Shown: piece after piece, positions 10,505 through 20,580 of the stretch
Layout: each line of letters starts with the position of its first letter
Numbering within the stretch: position 1 is the first letter of the stretch
Assembly: GCA_963575745.1 (NCBI GenBank)
Contig: CAUYUJ010016153.1
Span: forward strand, 104,300 to 168,299
From: Prorocentrum cordatum
Taxonomy: Eukaryota; Sar; Dinophyceae; Prorocentrales; Prorocentraceae
Direction of reading: 5' to 3'
Length of the DNA: 64,000 nucleotides
Program-made: the position numbers and the translations under genes
The notes under the pieces: model-generated
Told to the model about the DNA's origin: nothing
Database searches by the model: none
The model's input: the letters and a program-made list of their open reading frames with translations, nothing else

Positions 10505-11310
10505 CTAGCCTGGAGGATCGCACGCCGCCGCCAGGAAGGCTTGCAGCTCCTTGAGGCCGTGCGAGTCCTGGGGCGAGTCCACGGAGCCCACTTCCTGGAT
10601 CTGCGGGGCATGCGGGTTGCCAACCTTCGTCTGGAGGACGCCGTCGTAGAACAGCACCTTCGGCTTCCGCCCGAAGAGGTTCTTCCCGTGTTCGCCGGTG
10701 GTGGCCGTCGTCATGCTCACGCGCGCGTCGTCGACCGCCGTCAGGGCGTTGCCATCGAACGCTGCCCCCATCGAGGTCATCTTGCCGAGCACCGAAGCGT
10801 CCTGCTGCGGATGGGCTCCTGGGGCTCTGAGGGAAGACAGACACGATCATCAGCTGCACCTGGACGCCCTCCGCGGCTTTATGTCCAGCTTCATGCTCAG
10901 CGTTGCCAGCGGGAGAAGCATGGTCAACGGCACCTGGGCGCCCTTTGCGGTCTCCATCATTGGCGCACTGCACCTGGTAGCCCTCCGCGGTCGCCAGCGA
11001 GATCCCCAGGAGGGCCTGCATGAGCAACATCTTCATCAGGAAAGGCGTGACGATCCAGCGATTCGTGGATGATCGTCACGTTCCAGAGAAGTACCTGGAG
11101 ACCCGCAGCGGCCTCCATGAAGCACAGCTCCATTTCGAGGGTCCTTACCGACCTCCTGCCTCGCGCCGCCACGCACTCCCGGCTCGGCGTCCTGCGCCTC
11201 GGGGACGCCGAACGCCGAGAGGCACTGGGGCATCTCCTGCTCCGAGAGGTGCCGCAGCGCGTTGTAGCAGATGTCCACCCTCTCCGCCACCTTGGCGTGC
11301 AGGCGGCCCG
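10505..11310 (-). CDS. multi-exon host gene, unrecognised, with very short introns
   Basis: Five coding segments on the minus strand join in one frame: about 11310-11153, 11112-11095, 11030-10974, 10933-10860 and 10826-10505, ending at a stop at 10505-10507. The gaps are 40 (or 25), 64, 40 and 33 bp. Each starts GT and ends AG in the gene's direction; the last ends in a pyrimidine-rich stretch before CAG. Each join keeps phase, and the three downstream gaps would add stops or change frame if read through. The product has no recognised domain. A short hydrophobic stretch (MLLMQALLGISLA) falls at the third segment, and the last exon holds most of the ordered-looking sequence (GKNLFGRKPKVLFYDGVL). 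Upstream exons are unresolved: an open frame at 11456-11685 starts inside a degenerate spliced-leader sequence but cannot be joined in phase with confidence. Confidence 0.55.
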
Positions 11311-11334
11311 GGTTTGTAGGTCGACCCTGCCAGA

Positions 11335-11685
11335 TCAAGGGTACCCTCGTGTCCTGTGTCTTGCGACCCATGCCTCCTGCATTTCTGTGGCAACGTGGCC
11401 CTCGGAAGGGTCTTGTGTCCTCTCGCGTGTCCTCTCCAACCAAGTCCGAGTGTACCTGGCCGTGAGGAAGCCCCGCTCCTTGGCAGCGCGCGCCCCCACA
11501 GCGAGGCCCTCGAGCGGCCGGCCCAGCTCTTTCTCGAGAGGTTCGAGAGTCGCATCTCGGAGCTGGTCTGCCCGCAGCGCCCGGCCGGCGAGAAACGCAT
11601 CCGTGGCGCTGCAAACCCGACGAGTGCCCTCCAGGGGTGCCGCGGACCCGGCCGCGAGCAGAGCCCGCCGCCTGGAGCCAAGCAT
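11335..11685 (-). CDS. possible first exon of the 10.5-kb gene
   Basis: An ATG at 11685 opens 116 codons with plausible composition (EKELGRPLEGLAVGARAAKE). The likely coding part ends near 11456, where CACGGCCAG is followed by GTACAC, a possible donor. The product is not recognised. The ATG falls inside a sequence very like the dinoflagellate spliced leader (11672-11694), so the true start may lie elsewhere. The join to the next exon is unresolved. Confidence 0.3.
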   Translation of the reverse strand: MLGSRRRALLAAGSAAPLEGTRRVCSATDAFLAGRALRADQLRDATLEPLEKELGRPLEGLAVGARAAKERGFLTARYTRTWLERTRERTQDPSEGHVATEMQEAWVARHRTRGYP

Positions 11686-11694
11686 GGCTACGGA
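11672..11694 (-). promoter_or_regulatory. degenerate relict dinoflagellate spliced leader
   Basis: In minus orientation the sequence reads TCCGTAGCCATGCTTGGC followed by TCCAG. Against the 22-nt dinoSL it has two substitutions and one inserted base. Established knowledge: the leader is trans-spliced to dinoflagellate mRNAs, and genomic copies arise when spliced mRNAs are reverse-transcribed and reinserted. Its position at the head of an open frame fits that origin. Confidence 0.45.
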
Positions 11695-11725
11695 TCACCA
11701 TCAGGGAAAGGGATGGACGAGGTGC

Positions 11726-11858
11726 AGGAGGAGGAGGAGGAAAAGTAGGATGATGAGGAGGAGGGGGAAGAGGAGAAGCAGGAGGAGGAGGAGGAGGAGG
11801 AGGAGGAGGAGGAGGGTAGAAAGGGGGAAGAGGAGGAGGCGGAGGAGGAGGATCGATC
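11726..11858. repeat. GAG/AGG microsatellite
   Basis: Interrupted GAG units, ending in GATCGATCGATCGA at 11850-11861. Confidence 0.85.
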
Positions 11859-12145
11859 GATCGAGTTCTGGGGCCGAGTTCGGGGGTGACGCCTGCTCTA
11901 GAAGCGAACTCGAGGCGTTCCACTCTAGCTCAGCCTGGCTGTGCTCGCTTCATGACTGGGGGAGCTGCCGTCAAGGGACGCTCAGGCCCTTCCCGCGCCG
12001 TCTCTCCCCCACGTGGGGGGCTTGCGGGCGGGGTGGCACCCGCCTCCACGGACGCTCACTCGCGTGCTGTCCTCGGCCTTTGCCCTTGGCTCACCCCCTT
12101 CGGGTTTCTTCGGGGGGCGTCTCGGGGGGTGGGGGAGGACGGCGT
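11859..12145. other. unassigned sequence
   Basis: No gene recognised. It borders the TIR element that begins at 12146. Confidence 0.35.
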
Positions 12146-12334
12146 TGACGAACGAACAACACACACCCATACCTATAGGGGGGTCGTTGGGAGGAGGACT
12201 TGCTATGGGTATGGGTGCAGGTTGTCGGACCCTGGGGAACGCTCCCGTTCGAGCGGGGACCCCCATCCGACAACACGCACCCATAGCCCTCTCCGACCCC
12301 CCTATGGGTATGGGTGTGTGTTGTTGGTTCGTCA
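12146..12334. mobile_element. short non-autonomous TIR element with 5-bp target duplication
   Basis: The left end (TGACGAACGAACAACACAC...) and the reverse complement of the right end (TGACGAACCAACAACACAC...) match over about 41 bp with two mismatches. The direct repeat GGCGT flanks the element at 12141-12145 and 12335-12339. The interior adds a second, weaker palindrome around CACCCATA and CGGGTGTTGTCGG-like words. Length 189 bp, no coding capacity. It lies about 300 bp past the 3' end of the LINE remnant. Confidence 0.85.
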
Positions 12335-12650
12335 GGCGTACCAGGAAGGATTCGAGAAAACATGGCCCCTGAAATCTGAAAAGTTGGGGCGTGGCTGTGT
12401 TAAGCGTCTGGGGTAGCCTGCCACTCTGAACTGATTCTCGGAATCGGGCGCTGGTTAGAAAAATGTGTGGCACCACTGTCGGAACGTTTCCAACTCGCAC
12501 CCTTTTCAATCTAACTGTATTCTGGTCCAAGGCTGAACTAGGCTGCTCATAGCCTACGCTTGGCGTCTCATTCACTGCTGCTCCTCCGCTGCTCACTACC
12601 TCCTGCTCCGCTGGACCTGGCTTCTCACTGTTTCCTGCTTCGCTGGCACT
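12335..12650. other. spacer, possibly the LINE 3' end
   Basis: Between the TIR element and the last recognisable LINE coding block. CTGCTCCGCTG-like words recur at 12580-12650. No gene recognised. Confidence 0.35.
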
Positions 12651-12658
12651 AGGTCCGC

Positions 12659-14098
12659 TCAGTCCAGCATCCGTCCAAGCTCCCCCTCCAGCGCCCCCCT
12701 CGGCGCTAAGCCGATCTTCCTCACGGCGCCCTCCTTCTTGAGAAGGTTGCACAGGATGACGCCCAGCTGGTTGTGAGTCTCGCCGAACTTGAACTGGAGC
12801 CTGCACTTCTCCTGGCCGTTCGCTTCCCTGCCCTTGTCGTGTCTGACGCGGAACAGCGGCACCGTGTCTGCGATGCGCTTGTAGGTGTTGGTGTTGTACG
12901 ATGCGCTCTGTCGATGCTGGCGTCCATGATATCATGATAACCTCTCCATAGTACTTCTCGATTTCTTTTTGTGCTGCTTCCTTCTCCAGCGTCTCGCCTA
13001 TGTACGCGCAAACCTCTGTCCAGACTCTGATGTGCGGCGATCCCAGGCTGCCTGTGTCGACCTCCTCTCTGCGTTTCGCTCGTTGGTGGAAGGCTTGCGT
13101 ATCCTCGTTGTACTTGCGTCCTGCTTCCAGCCCCGTAGTAGCGATACCCTCTAATGTCACGATCTCCCACGTCTGTAGTACCGCCGCTCCCAAATCGGCC
13201 TGCTCCCGCGCCAGCGTCAGGGTGAGTCTCGCTGTGATGTCGAGCAGCTGCTGGTTGTTGTTGCCTTGACACGCTGGGTCCATTCCTTGCGGTCCTCGTC
13301 TCGGTCGGCTGCGGTCCTGTGATCGTTGGCCCGCGGGTACGCCTGCCATCGCCTGAGGTCTCTGGTAGAACATTGACATCGCGTGCTGGCTGCAAAATCG
13401 GTCTTGGGAGATGTGTACACAGGCACCGAAAACAGTTATCCTTGTCCAAGGCATAATGGCCACAGAGCGGACATTGTGGCGTATGAGGTTTCGCCGTATG
13501 TTGATTATTGGTCTTGTCCCTGTAGCATGCTCCCCGTACTATACTCCTGGCTAGATGGTTCCAAGCCGTGCCCCTGCATGTAGACAGCTGCTTGCAATTT
13601 ATGCACTCGTTGTTGCTTGTAAGGATGGCTGCAAGGTTGTGTGGATGTGGTACGTTTTGATGATGTGGCAGTGTAATGCTGTCTTGCGTGCGAACATTAG
13701 TCCACATTCTCCCACCCCGTCTTATAGTTCACATTTTCAGGATATGTTTTCTTGTAGAGCTAAGTCTTCCTGATGTTCATCCGTTCGCTCTAGTACAACA
13801 GGAGGGGGGCTGCTACTGTTATTTGATTTGCTCGTACCTCCCGAACGTCTAGTAGGTGTAGCTGTTCTACAACTTCTAGGGCGAATAGGTGACCGAGTCG
13901 GATTTCATCTGCCCCTCTCAAGGTGTTGAAGAAACTTTCCGAAACCCTGCATGCGTATCTGACGTCCTCGAGAAACAGTTCGGCCCATGGGTTTGTGTGG
14001 CTAATGAGTTCGTCTCCTTCGTCGTTCTCGTCCATCGTATCGAATCCGAGCTTTCCGAACAAGGCATTGATGAGCTGTAGGTGACTATTCGGGTACAA
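12659..14098 (-). pseudogene. LINE-A C-terminal region with Cys/His segment
   Basis: After the reverse transcriptase the minus strand keeps coding-like blocks in shifting frames. 14098-13790 reads NPWAELFLEDVRYACR...LRGADEIRLG. Around 13605-13430 a Cys-rich segment (CINCKQ...CPLCGHYALDKDNC) stands where LINE proteins carry a nucleic-acid-binding finger. Around 13280-12950 a long helical region occurs (LLDITARLTLTLAREQ). 12862-12659 ends with APRGALEGELGRMLD, an end typical, as I recall, of dinoflagellate LINE proteins. No frame spans all blocks. Confidence 0.6.
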
Positions 14099-14305
14099 GA
14101 TAGTCGTTTTGAACCATCCGAGTCGTCGTACCAGTGCTTCCTCCGCTGGTGGCAGTATTTGCCAGTGGCGGAAGACTTACAGCGTCCTAAGTGACCGCAC
14201 GTTGCCGCCCTCTCTCCGCGTTGTGGCGTCTCCTTTCATGGCATTGCGCATCAGCGCTCCCATCGCACTCTGTACGTGTTTGAATTAGCTGGGCGTCGGC
14301 AGGTA

Positions 14306-15299
14306 CTACTCGATGCAAAACAGGCCCGTGGTGATCGCTCTGCATATCAGTATTGCGCGTTTCCATCGGTATGACACGTTGGCATTACTCCAGACGGCCC
14401 CGCAGGTGTGGTAGCTGCTTTTCATGGCCCTGATCCGTCGCACCAGCTCCGCCGCGTAGCCCTGTGTCAGGCTGGCCTGTGGTCCCAAGTATCTCGCCGT
14501 CGGCAGCGTGCGCCCTGGTAATCGATGGTCTCTGTCATGCTTGAGTACGCGATGGGCCTGCCGGGTGCCTGCGCCTTGGAAGTAGACGATGTTCTCCTGC
14601 GTGTCTTGGTTCTTGCGCATGCCGATCTCTCGGAATCGGTGGTTTAGGCACTCGTCGACTCTTCTCGCTTGCCGTGCCATGCGAGTCGCATTTGCCGCTT
14701 TGCCTCCAAATAACATATTTCGCAGGTCGTCCGCGTACTTTACCAGTCCCACGTACATTGGTTGTTGGAATGGCCCACTGCGTCCGTACAGGAGTTTGTC
14801 GTAGTCCAGACGGTCGTTGCATTGTTTGACCCAACGTTGGATGCATGGCACGAAGCGTGCCACGAACTTAACGCACCATGTACGGGTCGCCTATGAGGCC
14901 GCCGCAGTGTGGCGCTAAACATACTCCCTCCTCGCTGTCTGTGCATGGTACTCGGAATGTGGCCCGTCTGTATATCTGCTCTCCCACGACCCACGCGTCT
15001 GTTGGCATGGTCTGACTGTTAGCCGCGTCCACCGTGATCCCCGAGCAGCTGGCGGACGCGTTAGACATGTCCTTCATGGTCGTGATGACGTTGCGTCCTG
15101 CTTTGCGTGCCCTGTACTCGACCACCGCCATGGTTAGTATCGCTCCGTCTCTCCTCCGTCCTCTGATGATGCCGTAGTCCAGATCCGCATGCATTCGTGT
15201 CTGTTGTCGTCGCATGCACGCCGCGTAGTATGCCTCACCGATCGGGTCGATGATGGGATAGGTTCTCTTGTTTGGTGGTCCTGGTGTATTGTTCTTCAT
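14306..15299 (-). pseudogene. LINE-A reverse transcriptase, frameshifted
   Basis: The enzyme would copy LINE RNA into DNA at the nicked target. Two minus-strand frames cover it. 15299-14868 holds the finger and palm motifs: YGIIRGRRRDGAILT, then TMKDMSNAS (usual F-x-D-x-x-x-A-F), then CGGLIGDPYMV. 14863-14306 continues with the catalytic Y-A-D-D at 14737-14726 and the later ARYLGPQASL motif, an equivalent of K-Y-L-G. The frames differ by one nucleotide at about 14868, just after GDPYMV, so a single indel separates them. The metal-binding aspartates of YADD are intact, but frameshifts on both sides preclude a functional protein. Confidence 0.75.
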
Positions 15300-16099
15300 A
15301 ACCCTTGTCGCTGCGCTTTGGTGCCGCTTGCCTGGTGTGGTGGTGTTCAGCCGAACTGCTGCCGCATGCTGCTCGGAATACGTAGTGGAAGTGTGTTGGT
15401 TCTGTCGGTTCTGGTGGTGCTCCCAGCCTTTGCCGTCGCTGTGTCGTGTTGTCGCAGTCGCAGAGTAGGGGTCGCCATAGCTCCGATGGTGCTGCCGCCG
15501 TGGGTGCTGCTCGTCGTAGCTGAGCTGCCTTCAGGCTGCAGCTGATGTGCTTCATGTCCTGGTCGATGATGTCCTCCAGCTCGTTCTCGTCGTAGTCCAC
15601 TGGCTCCGCGTGGATAGGTACATGAGTAAGTTCTGCTTCTTGTTGCTCCGTACCTTCCATGCCGCTATGTCTGCCTGGCAGCTTCCAAAAATCCAGCCGT
15701 TCATGTCGTGTAGGTTATACGGTGACGCTGGTCCAGTAGTCTCGTTTTCGTGGTCCATATCTGTCTCTTGCGGTACGTCGTTTGAGTCGCCGAACGCGCG
15801 CAAGGTCTCTACATGCCCATGCCTCGTAGAGTTCGACCACCCGCTAGTCCGTTTTCCTCGTGTACTCCACCTTCCTCATGGCGGCGCATTCTTTCGTTAT
15901 CCTGCGCAGTTGGCTCTCCAAGTGCCTCAGGTGCTTTTTGTTCTGATCTGTGGGGTCTTCATCTGCGAACGTGTTCTGCATGTCGTCCTTCGCGGTCGGC
16001 TCGTCTGTCTCTGCCTGGCTATAGTGTATGATTTCCTTCCTTGCACTTGTCGCCTGGTATCTTAATACGTAGCGTGTCCCCGTCGCGTCGTAGCTTTTC

Positions 16100-16640
16100 T
16101 CATCGGTGGCGTCGTTGACTGAGCATCTCCATCCGCTGGTATCGGAGTGTCTCGTACGCTGGCGTGGGTCGAGGTTGGCTAATGTATACTGGTTTTGCCG
16201 CTTTTATTATGATCTCGCTGAGGTCCCCGAAGAGCGCGTCCAGTCCTTTGTGCGTCGGGTCGTAATCCTCGAGTTGTGTTTCCAGGGTTTTAATGAAACC
16301 GTCCCTCTTGTCGCCCTTGCGCGCTGCCGTCGCCAGTAGGTCCCTGTCCCATCGCACCGGCTGTCGCACTCTGCGTTTCTGTTGTTTGATCACCATTCGT
16401 ATCGTCGTCTGTACTGGTACGCTGTCTTTGTGATGTCGGCTCGGTAACTGCTGGAGTCGCGCGCCCATCCTCAGTAGCGGTCCCTGGCTGACAGCGTTGC
16501 CCGAACATTTTAGTGGGATCATGATGTACTCGATGCAGCTCGCCGTGTGTGTGTGTGTGCCAAGGTAGGTGGACCGCCATGTGTTCCTGTCTTCTTTAGT
16601 TCGAGGCTGCGGTGGAAACTAATACCCAACGATCGTCATC
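16100..16640 (-). pseudogene. LINE-A endonuclease end and linker
   Basis: From about 16600 the minus strand reads NTWRSTYLG, then TASCIEYIMIP, a recognisable version of the endonuclease motif around S-x-IDY. Further on HHKDSVPV stands where the terminal S-D-H motif belongs. The frame 16100-16522 (140 codons) then gives the linker preceding reverse transcriptase (LDALFGDLSEIIIKAA ... AYETLRYQRMEML). The CA run at about 16548-16560 lies within this frame. The catalytic N-terminal half of the endonuclease is missing. Confidence 0.65.
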
Positions 16641-16845
16641 TTGATGTTGTGGTGGATGATATCCACCGCCAGGCCCCTGCCGCTCAGCTCTTGAGGCGGA
16701 ATCTACGTGGTTAGTATTTGTGCGCCTCGCAGTTTCCTCTGAGGAGGAGTCCACAGACATCGCCCATTGCGTGCAGCAGAGCAGTGAAGAAGATGAGATA
16801 TCTGGCCCTCCACAAATTCATGATATTGATGTGGCGGCCAGCACG

Positions 16846-16848
<3 letters not shown>

Positions 16849-16883
<35 letters not shown>
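16849..16883. repeat. T35 homopolymer
   Basis: Thirty-five consecutive T on the plus strand (poly-A on the minus strand), ending at 16883. It could be the tail of a minus-strand retrocopy inserted from the right, or a simple expansion. Confidence 0.9.
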
Positions 16884-16884
<1 letters not shown>

Positions 16885-17545
16885 TTTTTCCCCTCTCTCT
16901 CAGACTCAAAAGACTGGCTCTCATCTTGTCGAGAGCTACCTGTCCCAGCACCCTGAAGCGGTTCTTCAGGGAGCGACGGAGGAGTATGTCCCTCCGTTGC
17001 CAGTTGATGGCCCATGCTCCTCGGCCACGATGGCATCGAAAGTTGTGAAGCACTTCGCTGAGGCGTACGCTGTTTTGAGCCCTGGTCGCAAGGCTCAGTG
17101 TGACCATTGGCTGCGCTCCCTTGCCATCTACCTCCAGCCCAGCCTTTTCGATGACCCTATCGGCGTGATCCAACGCATCATCTCCGACAGCCCTATGGGG
17201 ACGATTGAGGAGCTCAAAAACAGGCTTGGAGTGTCACCATTATGTGCTGCCCCTCAGGATACTCAGGTGCATGAGGGACATTTAGTAGATTGGACTGGTG
17301 ATGCGCAGCTCGCGGTGGACAAAGTGCTCCTATGCGAGGAAGCCTTTCAGTTCAACTGTCCAGCAATGCGTGGGCTTCGCGAGCACACCTCCCGCCTATC
17401 GGGAACCTACTGCTGTGACTAGTGTGGTCAGGACATCAGTGCTCATAAAAGTTTCTTGATTTGTGAATCATGCGACGTTGGAGTGCGTTTGGGGTGTCAA
17501 AACAATGTTGCCGCTATGAAAGCTGCCATGGAGGTGAGTTGACAT
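16884..17545 (+). pseudogene. decayed reading frame ending in a Cys-rich finger
   Basis: A plus-strand frame runs from the T-tract with ordinary composition (EAVLQGATEEYVPPLPVDG, VKHFAEAYAVLSPGRKAQ, DPIGVIQRIISDSPMGTIEELK). It meets one TAG at 17420-17422 and continues in the same frame for about 40 codons. The cysteines straddle the stop: YCCD-stop-CGQDIS, then LICESCDVGVRLGC, spaced like a ZZ- or C1-type zinc finger. TAG could be a mutated TGG. The frame then reaches GAG|GTGAGT at about 17535, a good donor. Function unknown. It is either a pseudogene or one exon of a gene with a sequencing error. Confidence 0.4.
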
Positions 17546-18504
17546 ACTCGTCCGTGTGCCGCTTGTTCCACTCGTGCTCTCTCTATGGCGCTGTGATCAT
17601 TGGATCCTCGGTGCCGTTCCTTCACATCCTTATTGTGCCCTCTCATTGTGGTCATGTTTTATAGTTGGAGTCATTTTGACTCCACCATCCGCCAGGATGC
17701 TTCCTGCCCCGCACTGCGTCGTCTTCGCCAAAGTTACTCCGCAATGCAGGCCAGTTTGCTTCATTGACGCTGATGATCTCGTCTCGTTCAGGCAGTCATG
17801 CCCAAAATTGTTCAGGAAGACGGCGATCTTCTGCGCCGAGTCCCGAGTATTCGATGCCTGTTATGGATACCACATTGCCCACCAGTCTGTGAGGCTGAAG
17901 TGGTTGTCCGTCGTTTACGAGTCTCAGTTCTCAGAAGCGCGTACCAAAATGGGTGGCACTCTCATTCCTTGGAATCAACTTGTTCCCCACTGATATCTCT
18001 ACGCGTATGCTTCGCCGATGGGTCACCTCTTCTTGCAAGCTTTGTATCTCAATGTGATAATTGGTTGTCTTCCGCTTTGGTTCTTCCCTTCGACCTGAGC
18101 GTGGTGGTATATTATGTCACGTTTGGTGGCGTTTGAAAATTACACGGGTCATATATTGCCCCTGGTGGAAAAATACTCGTTCTTCGGTTTGTCAGTTCTC
18201 CGCTCTGCCAGCCCGCGTCTATGTAGCGAGTGTCGTTGAGTCTTCGTTGCTCTGGGTGTTCGCCTTTGCGACGCCGTTGAGTTCCTGCCAGGGTCACCGC
18301 GCCGAAGTTTTGAGCTTCTTCAGCATCTCGCTCATGCGCTCCTCTCGTGCTGTCATCGGATTTTGCAGCGGCAGCGCCCGTGGGGCCGTGCATGCCATCG
18401 CTGCACTGCGGGCCTCTGTCCAGTCAGTTCTTCCTCCACATGCGGTGGAATGACTGTGTGAGGTTCTTGGCAGCCCTGACAGTCTCCTGAGCCCAGATGG
18501 CAGC
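17546..18504. other. unassigned sequence
   Basis: Two overlapping plus-strand frames at 17556-17993 and 17798-18136 have ordinary composition but no recognised domain. If the zinc-finger-like frame upstream is an exon, this could be its intron or later exons. Confidence 0.3.
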
Positions 18505-18690
18505 TGGAGGAGGAGGAGGAGCAGGAGGAGGAAGATAAGGAGGAGGAGGAGGAGGAGGAGGAGGAGGAAGAGGAGGAGGAGGAGGAGGAGGAGGAGGAGG
18601 AGGAGGAGGAGGAGGAAAGTTAGAGGATGTGGAGGAGGTGGAGGTGGAGCAGGAGGAGGAGGAGGAGGAGGAGGAGGAGGAGCAAGAGGA
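18505..18690. repeat. GAG microsatellite
   Basis: Interrupted GAG/GGA units, purine-rich on the plus strand. Confidence 0.9.
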
Positions 18691-19765
18691 GAATGTGACG
18701 GAAGAGGAACGACCTCCAGGGACCCCACGGGATTTTCTGGGTGGATGTGGAGGAGAAGGCGGAGGTTACCAGCATCGGAGCGGGAGGGGCTGGATGTCAC
18801 CGCCTCCCGTTCATTCTCCTCTCGCCCGCCGCCCCTTCTTGTGTTGTCAGGAACCCGATCAACCGCAGAGCGGCCAGCTAGTAGGAAACGTTGGGCTGAC
18901 GAGATCCACCATGCCACGCGTGTGAAGCATGACGCTACAAGATCAAGCGCGGGCTGCGGACCTCGCGACACCCTCTGATACCCTCCGCGCTGAGGTCCCC
19001 GGCCGGACACCGTACGCTTCCCGCCTCCGCTGCATGCGGAGCGCCGCCCTGCGGACCTCGCTGGGCGACGGAGTGTGAGCCTGACGCGAAGAGGAGTGCG
19101 CATTCACCGCGGAGTCGTTCGAAGGCGAGGGTTTACCAGTGGGGGACAGCACAAGGCCACCGTGAGACGCAGGTGGCGAGTGTTGAGAACACGGGGGCGA
19201 ACCGTTTTCAGTGGCGTTCGCGTGCGGAGGGACGGAGCACGAGGGCCACTTCTGCAGCGACGGTCCGGGGCGGATGGGGATGAGGGGGAGAAGAGGCAAC
19301 CCAAGACGGCCAGGGACCTTGGCGTCTTGAATATCTTCATGCGTAGAGAGCAGGGCCGACAGCGGTTCTGGGTTGTCAGGACGCTATGTGCCGCTCGTCT
19401 TCTCGTCCTCACTACTCTGAGCGAGGTGCCATGGACGGCTCTGGTGTATGAGGTAGCCACGGCTGCTTGCTTTCGCCTGCATTGTCGCCTTCCTGGACCA
19501 ATGTAGATTCTTTGGGAGGTTGCACGGGTCGAGGCGGCTGCTGCATCGGCGAACCTAGCACCTAGCAGCGCATGTTTGAATGCGAATGCCACCGAGCATC
19601 CTTCCTCCTGTGAGGGATGCGTTGGTGACAGCAGGGATCGAGGGCTCTTTGGCTACAGTGGCGAGTCGGCCGCCACCATCAAGCCTGGACTGGAACACCG
19701 CATGTGCAACAGCTACGACACGAGTGGCACACTGGAGGGCCCAAGTCCGATGTCAATGATCGATG
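18691..19765. other. unassigned GC-rich sequence
   Basis: Minus-strand frames at 18943-19299 and 19104-19592 are open but overlap in different frames and show no domain. No gene supported. Confidence 0.35.
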
Positions 19766-20250
19766 TCTTCCTCTTCCTCCTCCTCCTCTCCCTTCCTATC
19801 CTCCTCGATCCTCTTCAATATTCCTCGATTCTTCTCCTCCTCCTCCTCCTCCTCCTCCTCCTCCTCCTCCCCGTCCTCCTCCTCCTCCTCTTCCTCCTCC
19901 TCCTCCTCCTCTTCTCCCTCCCCATCACTGGTTTCGGCCTGCGATCTCCCTCGCGCTCCTCTTCGCTTCCTGGCCCAGCCGTCACGCCGAGGACGTCGCG
20001 GAGCTCGCGGGCAGGATCGTCCAGGCAACTCGGGCCTGTCCTGCGAGGAGGGGCAATAGGGGGAGGAGGAGGAGGCGGAGGAGGAGAGGAAGGAAGGAGG
20101 AGGAGGAGGAGGAGGAGGAGGAGGAGGAGGAGGAGGGGGAGGGGGAGGGGGAGGGGAGGAGGAGGGGGGGAGGAAATATGGGAAGGGGGTGCCAACGGAG
20201 AGACGGAGGAAGGAGGTGGGGGGGAAGGGGGGTGGGGGGGCAGGGAGCGA
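19766..20250. repeat. CTC array followed by GAG/GGGGA array (inverted arrangement)
   Basis: CTC units at 19766-19921, about 130 bp of ordinary sequence, then GGA and GGGGA units at 20056-20250. The two halves are complementary and could pair into a long imperfect hairpin. Confidence 0.8.
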
Positions 20251-20457
20251 GGGGGGGGAGGAAGGGCGCGCCGCGCCTTGAGCCCTGGGGCAGAAGAGGG
20301 CGGGAGGGCTGGAAGGATGGATGGGGCCTAGCGTAGAGGCCTGCTCAATGGGGTCCGAGTAGATGGGGCCGGAGGATCGCGCCGTATCGGCGATGCATCA
20401 GCGGTGCATCGGCGCCATCGGCATAGAGACTATCGGGCTCCACATCGAGGTACATCG
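20251..20457. other. unassigned sequence with GATGCATCGGCG words
   Basis: Contains overlapping near-palindromes around CGGCGATGCATC. See the shared sequence noted for 1791-2637. Confidence 0.35.
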
Positions 20458-20580
20458 GCGAGGAGGAGGGGTGGGAGGAGGAGATGGAGGATGAGGAGGA
20501 GGAGGAGGAGGAGGAGGAGGAGGAGGAGGAGGAGGGGGAGGAGGACGACGAGGACCAGGGCGTGGAGGAGTAGGTGTGAG
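20458..20580. repeat. GAG microsatellite
   Basis: GGA/GAG units, interrupted. Confidence 0.85.

Larger units (their letters stand above)
12650..16640 (-). mobile_element. decayed LINE (non-LTR retrotransposon), copy A
   Basis: Read on the minus strand, blocks occur in the expected order of a LINE second open reading frame: the end of an apurinic-type endonuclease, a linker, reverse transcriptase motifs, a Cys/His segment and a long C-terminal region. They fall in different frames and are separated by stops, so the copy is dead. The 5' part (ORF1 and most of the endonuclease) is absent upstream of about 16640. Confidence 0.75.

Noticed and set aside
16849-16883. T35 as a transcription terminator
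   Set aside because: No RNA polymerase III gene is recognisable upstream; a retrocopy tail or slippage is simpler.
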